Program-made: the position numbers and the translations under genes
Notes under the pieces: generated by a model
What the model saw: only the letters and a program-made list of their open reading frames with translations
Told to the model about the DNA's origin: nothing
Database searches by the model: none
Part shown: positions 32,630-41,498 of the stretch, piece by piece
Layout of the letters: the number at the start of each line of letters is the position of its first letter
Numbering within the stretch: the stretch's first letter is position 1
Source of the DNA: CAYRPN01 sp964426135
GTDB lineage: Bacteria; Planctomycetota; Phycisphaerae; Phycisphaerales; Phycisphaeraceae
DNA length: 61,638 nucleotides
NCBI GenBank assembly: GCA_964426135.1
Contig: CAYRPN010000021.1
Location: forward strand, 1-61,638
Reading direction: 5' to 3'

Positions 32630-32946
32630 CAGTAAGGCTCCCGAGCCGGAACCGCCAAACACAAATCCCGACCCAATATCATAACGTGCCACAAGGGTGA
32701 TCGATCGGGACCGATGCAGAATATGCCAAGTCACCGTGTGTTCTGTTTTGAATCCGAGGCACTGAAGATTCCGCGCTCTGCAGGCACAGTGAACACCGGG
32801 GAGCCGGGGCGATGAGATCCATCTCCGCATGAAAGCACGAACGCCTGGGCTCAAGCGGAATCGGTCGAGCAAGAGCACCGCGTGCCATCTCGGCCACGCG
32901 GCAAAGGACGACGGCGCGCCTGCGGCCTGATCCATACAATGCTCAC
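32630..32946. other. Divergent spacer without a visible gene
   Basis: These 317 bases separate two divergent genes and must contain both promoters. On the minus strand a TATGAT sequence (32678-32683) could be a -10 element for the zinc-ribbon gene, but I see no matching -35. I see no repeat of the families found elsewhere. Confidence 0.5.
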
Positions 32947-33777
32947 ATGGTCCGCGGAACGATCAATCTCTTCTCCGAACGAGTGCTCGCCGCGCTGGAA
33001 GGGTTCGGACGCTTCACGCTGTTTGCCGGCTCGACGTGGCGTTGGTTTTTCCGCGGCTTCGGAAGCTGGTCGAGGCCGAATCAACTGCTGCCCCTCTTCT
33101 ACCAGATCGGAACCAAATCGATCGGCGTGGTGATCGTCGTCGGCACGTTCATCGGCATGGTGCTGGCGATCGAGGCGTACAACCAGTTCAAATCCATCGG
33201 TCAGGAGGCACGGCTCGGCGGCATCATCGGCATGTCCGTCGTGAAGCAGATCGGCCCCGTGCTCGCCGCGGTCATGATCGCCGGCCGGGTCGGCGGATCG
33301 GTCAGCGCGGAGCTGGGCACCATGCGGGTCACGGAACAGATCGACGCCCTGCGCGTCATGGGCGCCGACCCGATCGCCTATCTCGTCGTGCCGCGCGTCG
33401 TCACCTGCGTCATCATGCTGCCGATGCTCACCGTCTTCAGCGACCTGATGGGCGTCTTTGGCGGCTGGTACATCTGCGTGCGCGGCTATGGCGTGAACGA
33501 GACGGATTACTGGGACTTCTCCTCGCGGTTCGTCACCAATTACGACATCATCAGCGGTCTGATCAAGACGTGTTTCTTCGGCCTGGCGATCGGGCTGATC
33601 AGTTGCTACAAGGGCTTCAACTGCGAAGCCGGCGCGGCGGGCGTGGGCCGCGCGGCGACGCAGGCGTTCGTAACGAGTTTCATCGCGATCATCGTGATGA
33701 ACTTCTTCCTCGCCAAGTTCCTGCGCGACATGTACTTCGTGATCTACGGCCAGCCGACGGTCGGTGCGTTCGGCTGA
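32947..33777 (+). CDS. MlaE-type ABC transporter permease
   Basis: A 276-residue inner-membrane permease of the MlaE/YrbE family, which moves phospholipids between the membranes. FYQIGTKSIGVVIVVGTFIGMVLA, VVKQIGPVLAAVMIAGRVGGSVSAELGTM (the conserved coupling-type helix, about 98-126) and VTEQIDALRVMGADPIAYLVVPR are diagnostic. Its usual partners MlaF (ATPase) and MlaD (MCE domain) are not adjacent here: the next gene lies on the other strand, so they must be encoded elsewhere. Confidence 0.92.
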   Translation: MVRGTINLFSERVLAALEGFGRFTLFAGSTWRWFFRGFGSWSRPNQLLPLFYQIGTKSIGVVIVVGTFIGMVLAIEAYNQFKSIGQEARLGGIIGMSVVKQIGPVLAAVMIAGRVGGSVSAELGTMRVTEQIDALRVMGADPIAYLVVPRVVTCVIMLPMLTVFSDLMGVFGGWYICVRGYGVNETDYWDFSSRFVTNYDIISGLIKTCFFGLAIGLISCYKGFNCEAGAAGVGRAATQAFVTSFIAIIVMNFFLAKFLRDMYFVIYGQPTVGAFG

Positions 33778-33778
33778 G

Positions 33779-33880
33779 GTCCGATTTCGGATATCGGATC
33801 GGGGATTTCGGATTTGGCAGATCCGATCACCGTGCGACGAATCATTGAGAAAATCTCAAATCTCAAACCTCAAATCCGCC
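33779..33880. repeat. GATTTCGG/AAATCTC imperfect inverted repeat
   Basis: CGATTTCGGATATCGGATCG (33782-33801) and GGATTTCGGATTTGG are partly matched by AATCTCAAATCTCAAACCTC at 33851-33870. It sits between the convergent ends of the MlaE-type gene and phoB. It is a relative of the S11-RpoA element. Confidence 0.65.
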
Positions 33881-33883
33881 CTC

Positions 33884-34636
33884 TCAATCCCTGAACCGAT
33901 AGCCCACGCCGCGAACCGTTTCGATGTCGTCGGAACGGTGTTCGAGTTTGCGGCGGAGCATGACGACCTGCACATCGACGGAGCGATCAGTGACGCCGAC
34001 TTCGCCGCCGTGAATACCTTCGATGATCTGCTGGCGAGTGAAAACGCGGCCGGGGCGCTGCGCCAGCAACGAGAGCAGGCGGAATTCCATGGCAGTCAGT
34101 TCGATGGCGCGATCCCCGAGGCGAACCTCGTGGCGATGTGGATCGATGATCAGCCCATCTCGGTCGACGACGTCCCCCATCCGCACGGCGCTTTCTGTCC
34201 TGGCACGGCGGAGTAAAGCGCGCAAGCGCGCCACGAGCACACGCGGGCTGAACGGCTTGGTGATGTAGTCGTCGGCGCCCAGTTCCAGCCCCGCGACGAT
34301 GTCGGACTCCTCACCTTTGGCGGTGAGCATCACCACGCACACTTTCGCCAGCAGCGGATCGCTCTTGAGCCGGCGGCACACGTCGAGTCCGCCCACGCCC
34401 GGCAACATCAGGTCAAGCAGAAGCAGGTCGGGCGGATCGACCGCGATGCGGGACAGCGCCTGCTCGCCGGTGGGCACGGCACTGACATGGAACCCCTCAC
34501 GGGCAAGGTTGAAAATCAACAGTTCGCGCAGATCCTCCTCGTCTTCCACAATGAGGATGTGCGCCCGCGGCGCGTCGACCTGGGCGTCGGATGGACGACG
34601 CTGGACGTTGCGCGGGTTGGTCAACGGCGAGTGCAT
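33884..34636 (-). CDS. phoB: Phosphate response regulator PhoB-like
   Basis: A 250-residue OmpR/PhoB-family regulator. The receiver domain has the acidic pocket EDEED (31-35), the phosphate-accepting Asp75 (LLLLDLMLPG), Thr105 and Lys127 (TKPFSP). The winged-helix domain covers about 155-248 (ELTAMEFRLLSLLAQRPGRV, RSVDVQVVMLRRKL, VRGVGYRFRD). A 25-residue non-conserved extension precedes the receiver domain. It is the last gene of the pst cluster, so phosphate control is very likely; the partner kinase PhoR is not found in the window. Confidence 0.9.
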   Translation of the reverse strand: MHSPLTNPRNVQRRPSDAQVDAPRAHILIVEDEEDLRELLIFNLAREGFHVSAVPTGEQALSRIAVDPPDLLLLDLMLPGVGGLDVCRRLKSDPLLAKVCVVMLTAKGEESDIVAGLELGADDYITKPFSPRVLVARLRALLRRARTESAVRMGDVVDRDGLIIDPHRHEVRLGDRAIELTAMEFRLLSLLAQRPGRVFTRQQIIEGIHGGEVGVTDRSVDVQVVMLRRKLEHRSDDIETVRGVGYRFRD

Positions 34637-34663
34637 GAGTGGGCGGGAAGCCTCGCCCTTCGG

Positions 34664-34750
34664 GCGAGCGCTAAACGAGTGGCGAGCGCTAAACGAGTGA
34701 CGAGAGGAAAATGAGTGGCGAGAGCAAAACGAGTGGCGAGAGCAATACGG
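34664..34750. repeat. Tandem 18-base units between pstB and phoB
   Basis: GCGAGCGCTAAACGAGTG occurs twice exactly (34664-34681 and 34682-34699), followed by two diverged copies (34700-34717 and 34718-34735) and a partial one to 34750. The array fills almost the whole gap between pstB and phoB, so it lies in the pst transcript or directly upstream of a phoB promoter. Confidence 0.85.
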
Positions 34751-34765
34751 GGAAACGAGAGACGA

Positions 34766-35665
34766 TCACCCGAACCGCCCCGTCACGTAATCTTCCGTCT
34801 CCGTCAGGTGCGGGCGTTCGAAGATATCGCGAGTCGCGCCGTACTCGATCAGCCGGCCCAGGTACATGAAGGCGCAGAAGTCACTGGCTCGGGCCGCCTG
34901 CTGCATGTTGTGCGTCACGATCAAGATCGTGTAATCGCCCTTGAGTTGCTGGATGAGATCCTCGATTTTGCCTGTGGCGATGGGGTCGAGCGCCGAGCAA
35001 GGCTCATCCATCAGCAGCACTTCCGGCTCGGCCGCAATAGCGCGGGCGATGCACAGACGCTGCTGCTGGCCGCCCGACAATCCCAGCGCGCTTTCGTGCA
35101 GGCGATCCTTCACTTCGTTCCACAGCGCCGAGCCTTTGAGGCTCTTCTCGCAGACTTCCTCAAGGATGCGGCGATCGCGGATACCGTCGATGCGGAGCGG
35201 GTAGACCACGTTCTCGAAAATGCTCATCGGGAACGGGTTGGATTTCTGAAACACCATGCCCATGCGTTTGCGGAGTTCGATGACATCGACGCCCGGGCCG
35301 TAGATGGAATCGCCGTTGAGTTTCATGTCGCCTGCGATGCGGACGGAGTCGATCAGATCGTTCAGGCGATTGACCGAGCGAAGGAGTGTGGACTTGCCGC
35401 AGCCGCTGGGACCGATCATCGCAGTCACCTTGCCGCGCGGGATGGACATGGTGATTTCGTGAAGGGCCTTGGACTTGCCGTACCAGAGTTGAAACCCATT
35501 CACATCCAGGACATGCTCCTCGCGCGTCAGCGATTCGTGCACCTCGGCGGGCACCGTCTGCCCGGCGGCGACCGCCTCGAGCCGACCAGTCCGGGTGGAC
35601 TGCGCTTCGACGGCTGCAACGGAGGAACTGATCACAGGTGGATTCAGGGCATTGATATTGGCCAT
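34766..35665 (-). CDS. pstB: Phosphate ABC transporter ATP-binding protein PstB
   Basis: The 299-residue ATPase of the high-affinity phosphate importer. Walker A is GPSGCGKST, the signature is LSGGQQQRLCIARA and Walker B is EVLLMDEPCSALDP; DFCAFMYLGRLIEYG and the end TEDYVTGRFG are typical for PstB. About 45 extra N-terminal residues precede the usual start. The ATG at 35665 is chosen because GGAG lies six bases upstream; an ATG four codons earlier overlaps that site. Confidence 0.96.
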   Translation of the reverse strand: MANINALNPPVISSSVAAVEAQSTRTGRLEAVAAGQTVPAEVHESLTREEHVLDVNGFQLWYGKSKALHEITMSIPRGKVTAMIGPSGCGKSTLLRSVNRLNDLIDSVRIAGDMKLNGDSIYGPGVDVIELRKRMGMVFQKSNPFPMSIFENVVYPLRIDGIRDRRILEEVCEKSLKGSALWNEVKDRLHESALGLSGGQQQRLCIARAIAAEPEVLLMDEPCSALDPIATGKIEDLIQQLKGDYTILIVTHNMQQAARASDFCAFMYLGRLIEYGATRDIFERPHLTETEDYVTGRFG

Positions 35666-35676
35666 GGGAGACTCCA

Positions 35677-35733
35677 TTTAGCCGGCGGGCTTGCCCGCCG
35701 CGCGACTCACGCCGAGCCATGCTCGCCGGCTGA
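35677..35733. repeat. Decayed copy of the TTTAGCCGGCGGGC inverted repeat
   Basis: The left arm 35677-35702 (TTTAGCCGGCGGGCTTGCCC and on) is intact, while the right arm (CTCGCCGGCTGAAC, about 35720-35733) is shortened and mutated. It occupies the pstA-pstB gap and is related to the perfect pair at 11165-11256. Confidence 0.75.
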
Positions 35734-35734
35734 A

Positions 35735-38116
35735 CTAAAACTGTCCCGACACAAACTTGCGACGCAAGCGCGATCGCAGCGTGATCGCCAGAATGTTCAG
35801 CACCGCGATGATCACGATCAGAAGCAGCGTTGTCGTAAACACCAGCGACTCGGCTGCCTTGCTGTTGGGACTCTGAAACCCGACATCGTAAATATGGAAG
35901 CCCAGATGCATGAAGCTGCGCTCCGCGTGGATGAACGGGAAATGCCCGTCCACCGGCAACTCAGGCACCAGCTTCATCACGCCCACGAGCATCAGCGGCG
36001 CCACCTCGCCCGCGCCGCGGGCCATCGCCAGGATCGTGCCTGTCATGATGCCGGGCATCGCGCGGGGGAGCACGATGCGGCGGATCGTCTGCCACTTGCT
36101 CGCACCGCAGCCATAGGAACCTTCGCGCATCGAGCTGGGAACAGCGGAGAGCGCCTCCTCCGTCGCCACGATCACCACCGGCAACGTGAGCAGCGCCAGA
36201 GTCAGCGACGCCCACAGCAGGCCGCCGGTGCCGAAGGTCGGCTTGTTGTCAACGAGTTTGGCGCGGAAGAATCCTTCGAAGAACGGCGTGAGGACGACCA
36301 GCAGCACAAGCGTCACCACGGCGGCAACCCAAAGCAGCGCAGCGACATTGCCCATCCATCGCGTGCGATCGGAGCCGCGCGCCTTGCTGACCGACGATTG
36401 GATGCTGATCATGATCGCGCCTGCGACGCACAGCACCAGCACCACGAGCAGTCCCGACCATGCGCCGCCTGACAGCGGTTCGATGCCAAACGCGTGCTTG
36501 GATCCGCCATCGATGAACGCGCCGACCTTGTAGCAGAAAAACCCAAGGCCGAAGACGCCGAACACGATCGATGGCACGCCCGCCAGGTTGTTCACCGCGA
36601 TGCGCACCGCGCTGACGATGGGGCCGGCCTTGGCGTACTCGCGCAGATAAAGTGCGGCCAGCACGCCGAACGGCACCACCAGGAACGACATGATCAGCGT
36701 CATCACCACGGTGCCGTAGATCGCCGGGAACACGCCGCCTTCGAGGTTCACGTTGCGCGGGTCGGCCGTGAGGAACTCCCACCACCGCGAAAGATAAATG
36801 TTGAACTTGTCGCCTGACGTGATCTGGTTCGCCAGATAGGTGCGAACGATGTTGTCCATTTCCAGGTGGCGCGTCCGGCCGTCCGCCGCGAGCAGAAACA
36901 GGCCGTACTCGCGGTTCAGCCTCTGCAATTCTCGAATCTCGTCGGCGACGACAAGCGAGTCCTTGAGGCCCTGTGCCTCCACTTCCTGGAACCGCTTCTT
37001 CGCGTCGCGGAACTGATCGGAATCTTCCGTGTAGCGAAGCTTCGCGTCGAGCATGTCGAGCTTGGCCGATTCCTGGCGCTCGCGTATCTCGCCGTTCTTC
37101 TCCTTGTCGATGGCGCGGCTCTTGCTTACACGATCAAGCACTGCCGGGTGACGATCCTGAAACTCGGCCCATGCTTCCTTCGGATCCTCCCAAGACTTGA
37201 GCACAACGTAGACAATGTCGTCCGTCGGCTTCACGTCGGCGAGCTTGACCCGATTCTGCATCTTGCCCTGAAACAGGTTGACGATGACCGTCGCGTTGGG
37301 ATCGGCAGCCTTGAGCTTCTCAATCGAATCGTCCTTGGTCCACGGCCGCGTCTGCAGGAACGCCAGCGGCGTGCCGTAAAATCGGCCGTCTTCCTGCCGC
37401 TCCATCAGCGCCGCCCACTGCGGTTCCTCGCGCTCCTTCACGGCGAAATCGCTGATCCAGTGAAAGTGCTCGTTCATCAGCTCGAAGTTGCCCGTGCGAT
37501 AGAGCCGACGATTCTCGATGATGCCTGCGTCAGGATCGGCGGCGATCAGTGCGTCGATCACCTTCAATCGCACATCGGCGGCCAGTGCGTCGATCTTGTC
37601 GTCCTGAAGATCAACGTATTCCGCCGTCTTCTGCCAATCCGCCGGCAGCATCGGATCGATGATGCCGTGCATTTCCGGCGACAATCCCAGGTGGACTTCC
37701 TTGGAGATGCGGAATCCGGCAACGGGTCGGCTCGCAATGAATCTCGGCCGAACAACCTCGCGCATCGGCTCGGGCAGTGACGCGTACATCACGCCGGTGA
37801 GGCGATACGTTTCCTCACGTGTCTGCTCACCGAGATAGGTCTTGCCGTCGATGAGTTGCACCCGCGTCAGAGGCAGCGGCCAGAACGTGGAACCGCCGCG
37901 CAAGAGAATGAGCACGAGCAGACCCGTGACCATCGCCAGGCACACCGCCAAGGCGCCGCCGGAGAGCCAGACCATCGGTTCGCCCTGGGCAAAGAGGGAG
38001 AACGCCCCGCCGCTGCGACGTCGAGGCTTGGCCAACGCCGGTTCAGGCAGCGGCTTACCGAGCGCGGTAAGCCCTGCAGACTCGGTCGACAGGTTGGGTT
38101 CGGTGATGGCACTCAT
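35735..38116 (-). CDS. pstA: Phosphate ABC transporter permease PstA, enlarged
   Basis: A 793-residue PstA, more than twice the usual length of about 290. An N-terminal cytoplasmic stretch is followed by one membrane helix (about 48-72), a periplasmic region of about 380 residues with a charged coiled-coil stretch (about 330-420, RESKAIDKEKNGE-like) and then the permease domain (about 455-785), starting GGVFPAIYGTVVMTLIMSFL. The coupling loop is SMREGSYGCGASKWQTIRRIVLPRAMPGI. Large PstA forms are known in Proteobacteria too, but this is long even for them. It is between pstC (105 bases upstream) and pstB. Confidence 0.93.
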   Translation of the reverse strand: MSAITEPNLSTESAGLTALGKPLPEPALAKPRRRSGGAFSLFAQGEPMVWLSGGALAVCLAMVTGLLVLILLRGGSTFWPLPLTRVQLIDGKTYLGEQTREETYRLTGVMYASLPEPMREVVRPRFIASRPVAGFRISKEVHLGLSPEMHGIIDPMLPADWQKTAEYVDLQDDKIDALAADVRLKVIDALIAADPDAGIIENRRLYRTGNFELMNEHFHWISDFAVKEREEPQWAALMERQEDGRFYGTPLAFLQTRPWTKDDSIEKLKAADPNATVIVNLFQGKMQNRVKLADVKPTDDIVYVVLKSWEDPKEAWAEFQDRHPAVLDRVSKSRAIDKEKNGEIRERQESAKLDMLDAKLRYTEDSDQFRDAKKRFQEVEAQGLKDSLVVADEIRELQRLNREYGLFLLAADGRTRHLEMDNIVRTYLANQITSGDKFNIYLSRWWEFLTADPRNVNLEGGVFPAIYGTVVMTLIMSFLVVPFGVLAALYLREYAKAGPIVSAVRIAVNNLAGVPSIVFGVFGLGFFCYKVGAFIDGGSKHAFGIEPLSGGAWSGLLVVLVLCVAGAIMISIQSSVSKARGSDRTRWMGNVAALLWVAAVVTLVLLVVLTPFFEGFFRAKLVDNKPTFGTGGLLWASLTLALLTLPVVIVATEEALSAVPSSMREGSYGCGASKWQTIRRIVLPRAMPGIMTGTILAMARGAGEVAPLMLVGVMKLVPELPVDGHFPFIHAERSFMHLGFHIYDVGFQSPNSKAAESLVFTTTLLLIVIIAVLNILAITLRSRLRRKFVSGQF

Positions 38117-38122
38117 GGATTG

Positions 38123-38216
38123 AAAGCCTCTAGCCGTTAGCCATTAGCCGTTAGCATTGAGCCATGAAGCATCGTTGCCTTGAAGCTCACGGCTCATGGC
38201 TAAAGGCTCACGGCTC
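38123..38216. repeat. GGCTAAC-family inverted repeat in the pst operon, reversed
   Basis: Arms 38127-38156 (CTAGCCGTTAGCCATTAGCC and on) and 38186-38216 (GAAGCTCACGGCTCATGGCT and on) flank a short loop. Read on the minus strand, which is the coding strand here, the loop has TTCAAGGCAACGATG (38168-38182), the same core as in the ribosomal spacers. The element is therefore reversed together with the direction of transcription. Confidence 0.85.
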
Positions 38217-38221
38217 ACCAC

Positions 38222-41098
38222 TCACAACTGGAACGCCCGCTTGCGGAACCGTTGCCGCACCGCTTCGGCGAAGGTGTTCACCACGAACGTCATCGCGAAC
38301 AGCACCAGACCCGCGAGAAACAGCGTGCGATAGTGCGTGCTGTTCACCGGGGCTTCGGGCAGTTCCGTGGCGATGTTCGCCGAGAGCGTGCGAAAGCCGT
38401 TGAAGACGTTGTAATCCATCACCGCGGTGCCGCCGGCGGCCATCAGCACGATCATGGTCTCGCCCACCGCGCGCCCCAGCCCGATCATGCAGGCGGAGAA
38501 CAATCCGCTCATCGCCGTGGGAATCACGATGCGGATCGCGGTCTGCCACTGCGTGGCGCCGGCGCCCAGCGAGGCGGCCCGCAGGTGGTCGGGCACGGTG
38601 GACATGGCGTCCTCCGCGATGGTGTAAATGATCGGGATGACGGCGAACCCCATGATGAAGCCAACGACCAGGGCATTGCGCGGGTCGTAGGAATCGATGA
38701 TGGAATCCTTGCCTCGCGGGTCGCCGCCCATGATGCCGCCCAGCACGAACGAGAACATCCACGCGACGAGCACCACGGCCACAACGCCGACGAGGAACTT
38801 GATCAGGTCGTAAATCGCCGCCTGCGAGCGCGTCCAGTTCGCGGCTCTGCCTCGCATGATCGGCGTGACGACTCGTCCGAAGAGAAACGCGACGAGTACG
38901 GAACTGATCGGCAACAGAATCAACATCCAGGCCGCGGTCAGGTTGCCGACCTTGGGGATGCGATGCGAGCCGTGCAGGAAGCGCCGGACATCGCCCAGGT
39001 ACAGCAGATGTTCCAAGACGGGGCCGACCAGACTGGTGCCCATCACAAATCCCACCGGCAGCGTCAACACAACGAACAGCAATCGCCACGGCCGCAGCCG
39101 CAGCGCCATGTCGTAGGGCAGCAGTTGCCAGAGGTACGCGCCAATCAGGAATGCGACGGGAATGGTGATGAACACCGCCAGCACGCCCGCCAGATGCTGC
39201 TCCACCAGCGGCGCCAGCCAGACGGCGGCGATGAAGCCGAGCACGACGCTGGGCAGGCTGGCCATCATTTCGATGGCGGGTTTCATGCGGGCCTTGACGC
39301 GCGGATGCAGGAACTCGCTGGTGTAGATCGCCGCGAGCAGTGCGAGGGGAACCGCGAAGAGCATGGAGTAAAAGGTTGCCTTGAGCGTGCCGAAGATCAG
39401 CGGGCGAAGACCGTACTTCGACTCCGCCGAGTCTTCACCGGCCGTCGATTGCCACATGTGTTCCGGCACCGCGTAGCCTTCGTACCAGACCTTGTTGAAC
39501 AGCGTGTCCACCGACGCTTCAGGATGGGCAATCTGCATCTGCCAGCGATGCAGTTGCTTGTCGGTGAGCGCGATGAAGCTGTCGTCCTTGGCGCCGATGG
39601 CGACCTGCCGCAGCGGGTCGCGGTGATCGGTGATCTGCGCCAGCCGGCTCTCCGATGTGATGTGGTACAGCCCGATCGCGCCATCGGCAAAACCCGCGAC
39701 GATCAGGCGGCCGCGCTGGCCCGGAGCGATCATGGTCACCGCCGCGCCGCCGGCAGGGAGATCTTTGGCCTTGACCAGCTTGCGGCCGTCGATGGGAATC
39801 GCCGCCAGATATTCGTCGATCAGTTTCTGATCGGACGAGACCAGCGTGATGCCGCCCTTCATCGCATTGTCGCGCACCACTTTCGTTTCCAGATCGCCGG
39901 CCAGCAGGAACTCATCGAGCTCGGCCGAGCCTTCACGGAACACCCACAGGTGCGGATTCGTCTTGCGCTGCTGATCGGGTGATTTGAAAAAAATCGGTTT
40001 GTAGCCAACGGTTGAACCATCGAACGCGACGGTGAACCAGCCTTGCAGCGTGCCGTCAGCGTGACCGGCGACGAGCGTGTCCTTGCCGATGGCGAACTCC
40101 AGAGCCGTGAGTTTGCCGGCGGGCGATGGCACCAGGTCCAGCGTCTCCGCCAGTTCGATCACATCGGGCGGGCTGTAGCGGAATCGCAGGGTCTTGCCGT
40201 CTTCCCATGCGAGAAAGATGTTCGTCGCCGTCGAACCGATGCGAAGGAACGCCGGCGGCGTCGCTTCCTTCACCGGCACTTCCGTGCCGCGAGCGAAACG
40301 AAGCTCGTCCACGCCCGTCACCGTGTTCGTCACCTTGCGAGAAGTGAAAAGCTGCACCGGTCCCTGCGCGTCGGAGGTACACGCCAGCACCGACGGCGAT
40401 TCGTCGGCCATGAGCACGTGATCCACCATCTTCACCGCGGATTCGCCGGCTTTGCGCGGCTTCATCAGCATGGACGTGAGATACAGCCCGCGCAACTCGC
40501 CCGTGGGAATGCGATCCACGAGACCTTTGCGCTTCACCTTGACCGGCTCGCCCTTCTCGTCCACGTCGTTGCCTTCCCACTCATGCACCACAATGCCCAT
40601 GCTGCCGACGGCCGCGTTCAGTGCCGTTTCCTTCTTGGGATCGAAGAATGCCGTGGAGAAGCGCAGGCGACCGTAGGAAAAAGTGCCATCGTCGAAGCCG
40701 AGCACAAAGGTGCCGGTGCGATCGAGGAACGAGTGGGCGGTGATCTTGCCTTCCGTCAGTCTGGTTTCGTAAAGCGTGGTGCCCGTGTCAGCGCGGAAGA
40801 CGCTTAGTGTGCCATCGGCAAGCACGGAGCATCCGAGCCGTCCGTACTCATCGAGCGTCAGATGCAGCGTGTTTCGTTTAGCCGATTCAATCGATGCGGG
40901 CCCTGAGACCGAAGCGCCTTCGAAGAGCGGAACGACGACCCAGGCGAGAAAGATGCAGACGGTGAGCACGGCCACAATGGTGCCCAGACCTCCGAAGGTG
41001 ATGCAGAACTTCGCGGCAATGTCCGCCAGCAGGACGCGCCTGCTGGTCTGGCGCTTGCGTCGCAGGCCGGTGAAAGTCTTGATCTGCTGCTGTTGCAT
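38222..41098 (-). CDS. pstC: Phosphate ABC transporter permease PstC with beta-propeller domain
   Basis: A 958-residue PstC, about three times the usual length. After a basic N-terminus and one helix (about 33-60) comes a periplasmic region of about 500 residues that reads like a WD40/beta-propeller: LSVFRADTGTTLYETRL, LVAGHADGTLQGWF and IVAGFADGAIGLYHITS are successive blade-like strands. The permease domain starts near 575 (LKATFYSMLFAVPLALLAAI) and contains the coupling loop STVPDHLRAASLGAGATQWQ. Start at 41098; the gene lies 400 bases after pstS. Confidence 0.92.
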   Translation of the reverse strand: MQQQQIKTFTGLRRKRQTSRRVLLADIAAKFCITFGGLGTIVAVLTVCIFLAWVVVPLFEGASVSGPASIESAKRNTLHLTLDEYGRLGCSVLADGTLSVFRADTGTTLYETRLTEGKITAHSFLDRTGTFVLGFDDGTFSYGRLRFSTAFFDPKKETALNAAVGSMGIVVHEWEGNDVDEKGEPVKVKRKGLVDRIPTGELRGLYLTSMLMKPRKAGESAVKMVDHVLMADESPSVLACTSDAQGPVQLFTSRKVTNTVTGVDELRFARGTEVPVKEATPPAFLRIGSTATNIFLAWEDGKTLRFRYSPPDVIELAETLDLVPSPAGKLTALEFAIGKDTLVAGHADGTLQGWFTVAFDGSTVGYKPIFFKSPDQQRKTNPHLWVFREGSAELDEFLLAGDLETKVVRDNAMKGGITLVSSDQKLIDEYLAAIPIDGRKLVKAKDLPAGGAAVTMIAPGQRGRLIVAGFADGAIGLYHITSESRLAQITDHRDPLRQVAIGAKDDSFIALTDKQLHRWQMQIAHPEASVDTLFNKVWYEGYAVPEHMWQSTAGEDSAESKYGLRPLIFGTLKATFYSMLFAVPLALLAAIYTSEFLHPRVKARMKPAIEMMASLPSVVLGFIAAVWLAPLVEQHLAGVLAVFITIPVAFLIGAYLWQLLPYDMALRLRPWRLLFVVLTLPVGFVMGTSLVGPVLEHLLYLGDVRRFLHGSHRIPKVGNLTAAWMLILLPISSVLVAFLFGRVVTPIMRGRAANWTRSQAAIYDLIKFLVGVVAVVLVAWMFSFVLGGIMGGDPRGKDSIIDSYDPRNALVVGFIMGFAVIPIIYTIAEDAMSTVPDHLRAASLGAGATQWQTAIRIVIPTAMSGLFSACMIGLGRAVGETMIVLMAAGGTAVMDYNVFNGFRTLSANIATELPEAPVNSTHYRTLFLAGLVLFAMTFVVNTFAEAVRQRFRKRAFQL

Positions 41099-41178
41099 GC
41101 CGCCTCACTTCTTCGTTCGGTTTCGAGAAAGCGAGCGACGGCCTTTCGGTCGTCGCTCGCAAAATGGCGGTCTTCTCC

Positions 41179-41450
41179 GGCCCCCTCTCCCTCCGGGAGA
41201 GGGCTGGGGTGAGGGCCGGTCAAGCATCTGCCTCACACTCTACGTGTGCTGACAGATTCCACTGGCAAGTCGAGATCACTCGAAGCGAAAATCCATCGTC
41301 ATCCGGCCCTCACCGGCCCCCTCTCCCTCCGGGAGAGGGCTGGGGTGAGGGCCGGTCAAGCATGTGCCTCACACTTTTCCTGTGCTGACAGATTCCACTG
41401 GAAAGCCGAGATCACTCGAAGCGAAGATTCACCGTCATCCGGCCCTCACC
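41179..41450. repeat. Tandem duplication of a 136-base unit, pstS-pstC spacer
   Basis: 41179-41314 and 41315-41450 are about 90 percent identical. Each unit starts with GGCCCCCTCTCCCTCCGGGA, contains TGACAGATTCCACTGG and ends with GGCCCTCACC. A third half-unit (CCCTCTCCCGGAGGGAGAGG) closes the array at 41454-41474. No gene is seen in the 400-base gap 41099-41498; this unit fills most of it. Confidence 0.9.
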
Positions 41451-41498
41451 CTAACCCTCTCCCGGAGGGAGAGGGGACCGGAGCAATCCGATCGTCGT

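Noticed and set aside
32640..32720. Possible sigma-54 promoter (TGGCAC) upstream of the zinc-ribbon gene
   Set aside because: The TGGCAC on the minus strand is not followed by TTGC at the required distance.
41179..41474. Insertion sequence between pstS and pstC
   Set aside because: The unit is only 136 bases long and has no transposase frame; it is recorded as a tandem duplication.
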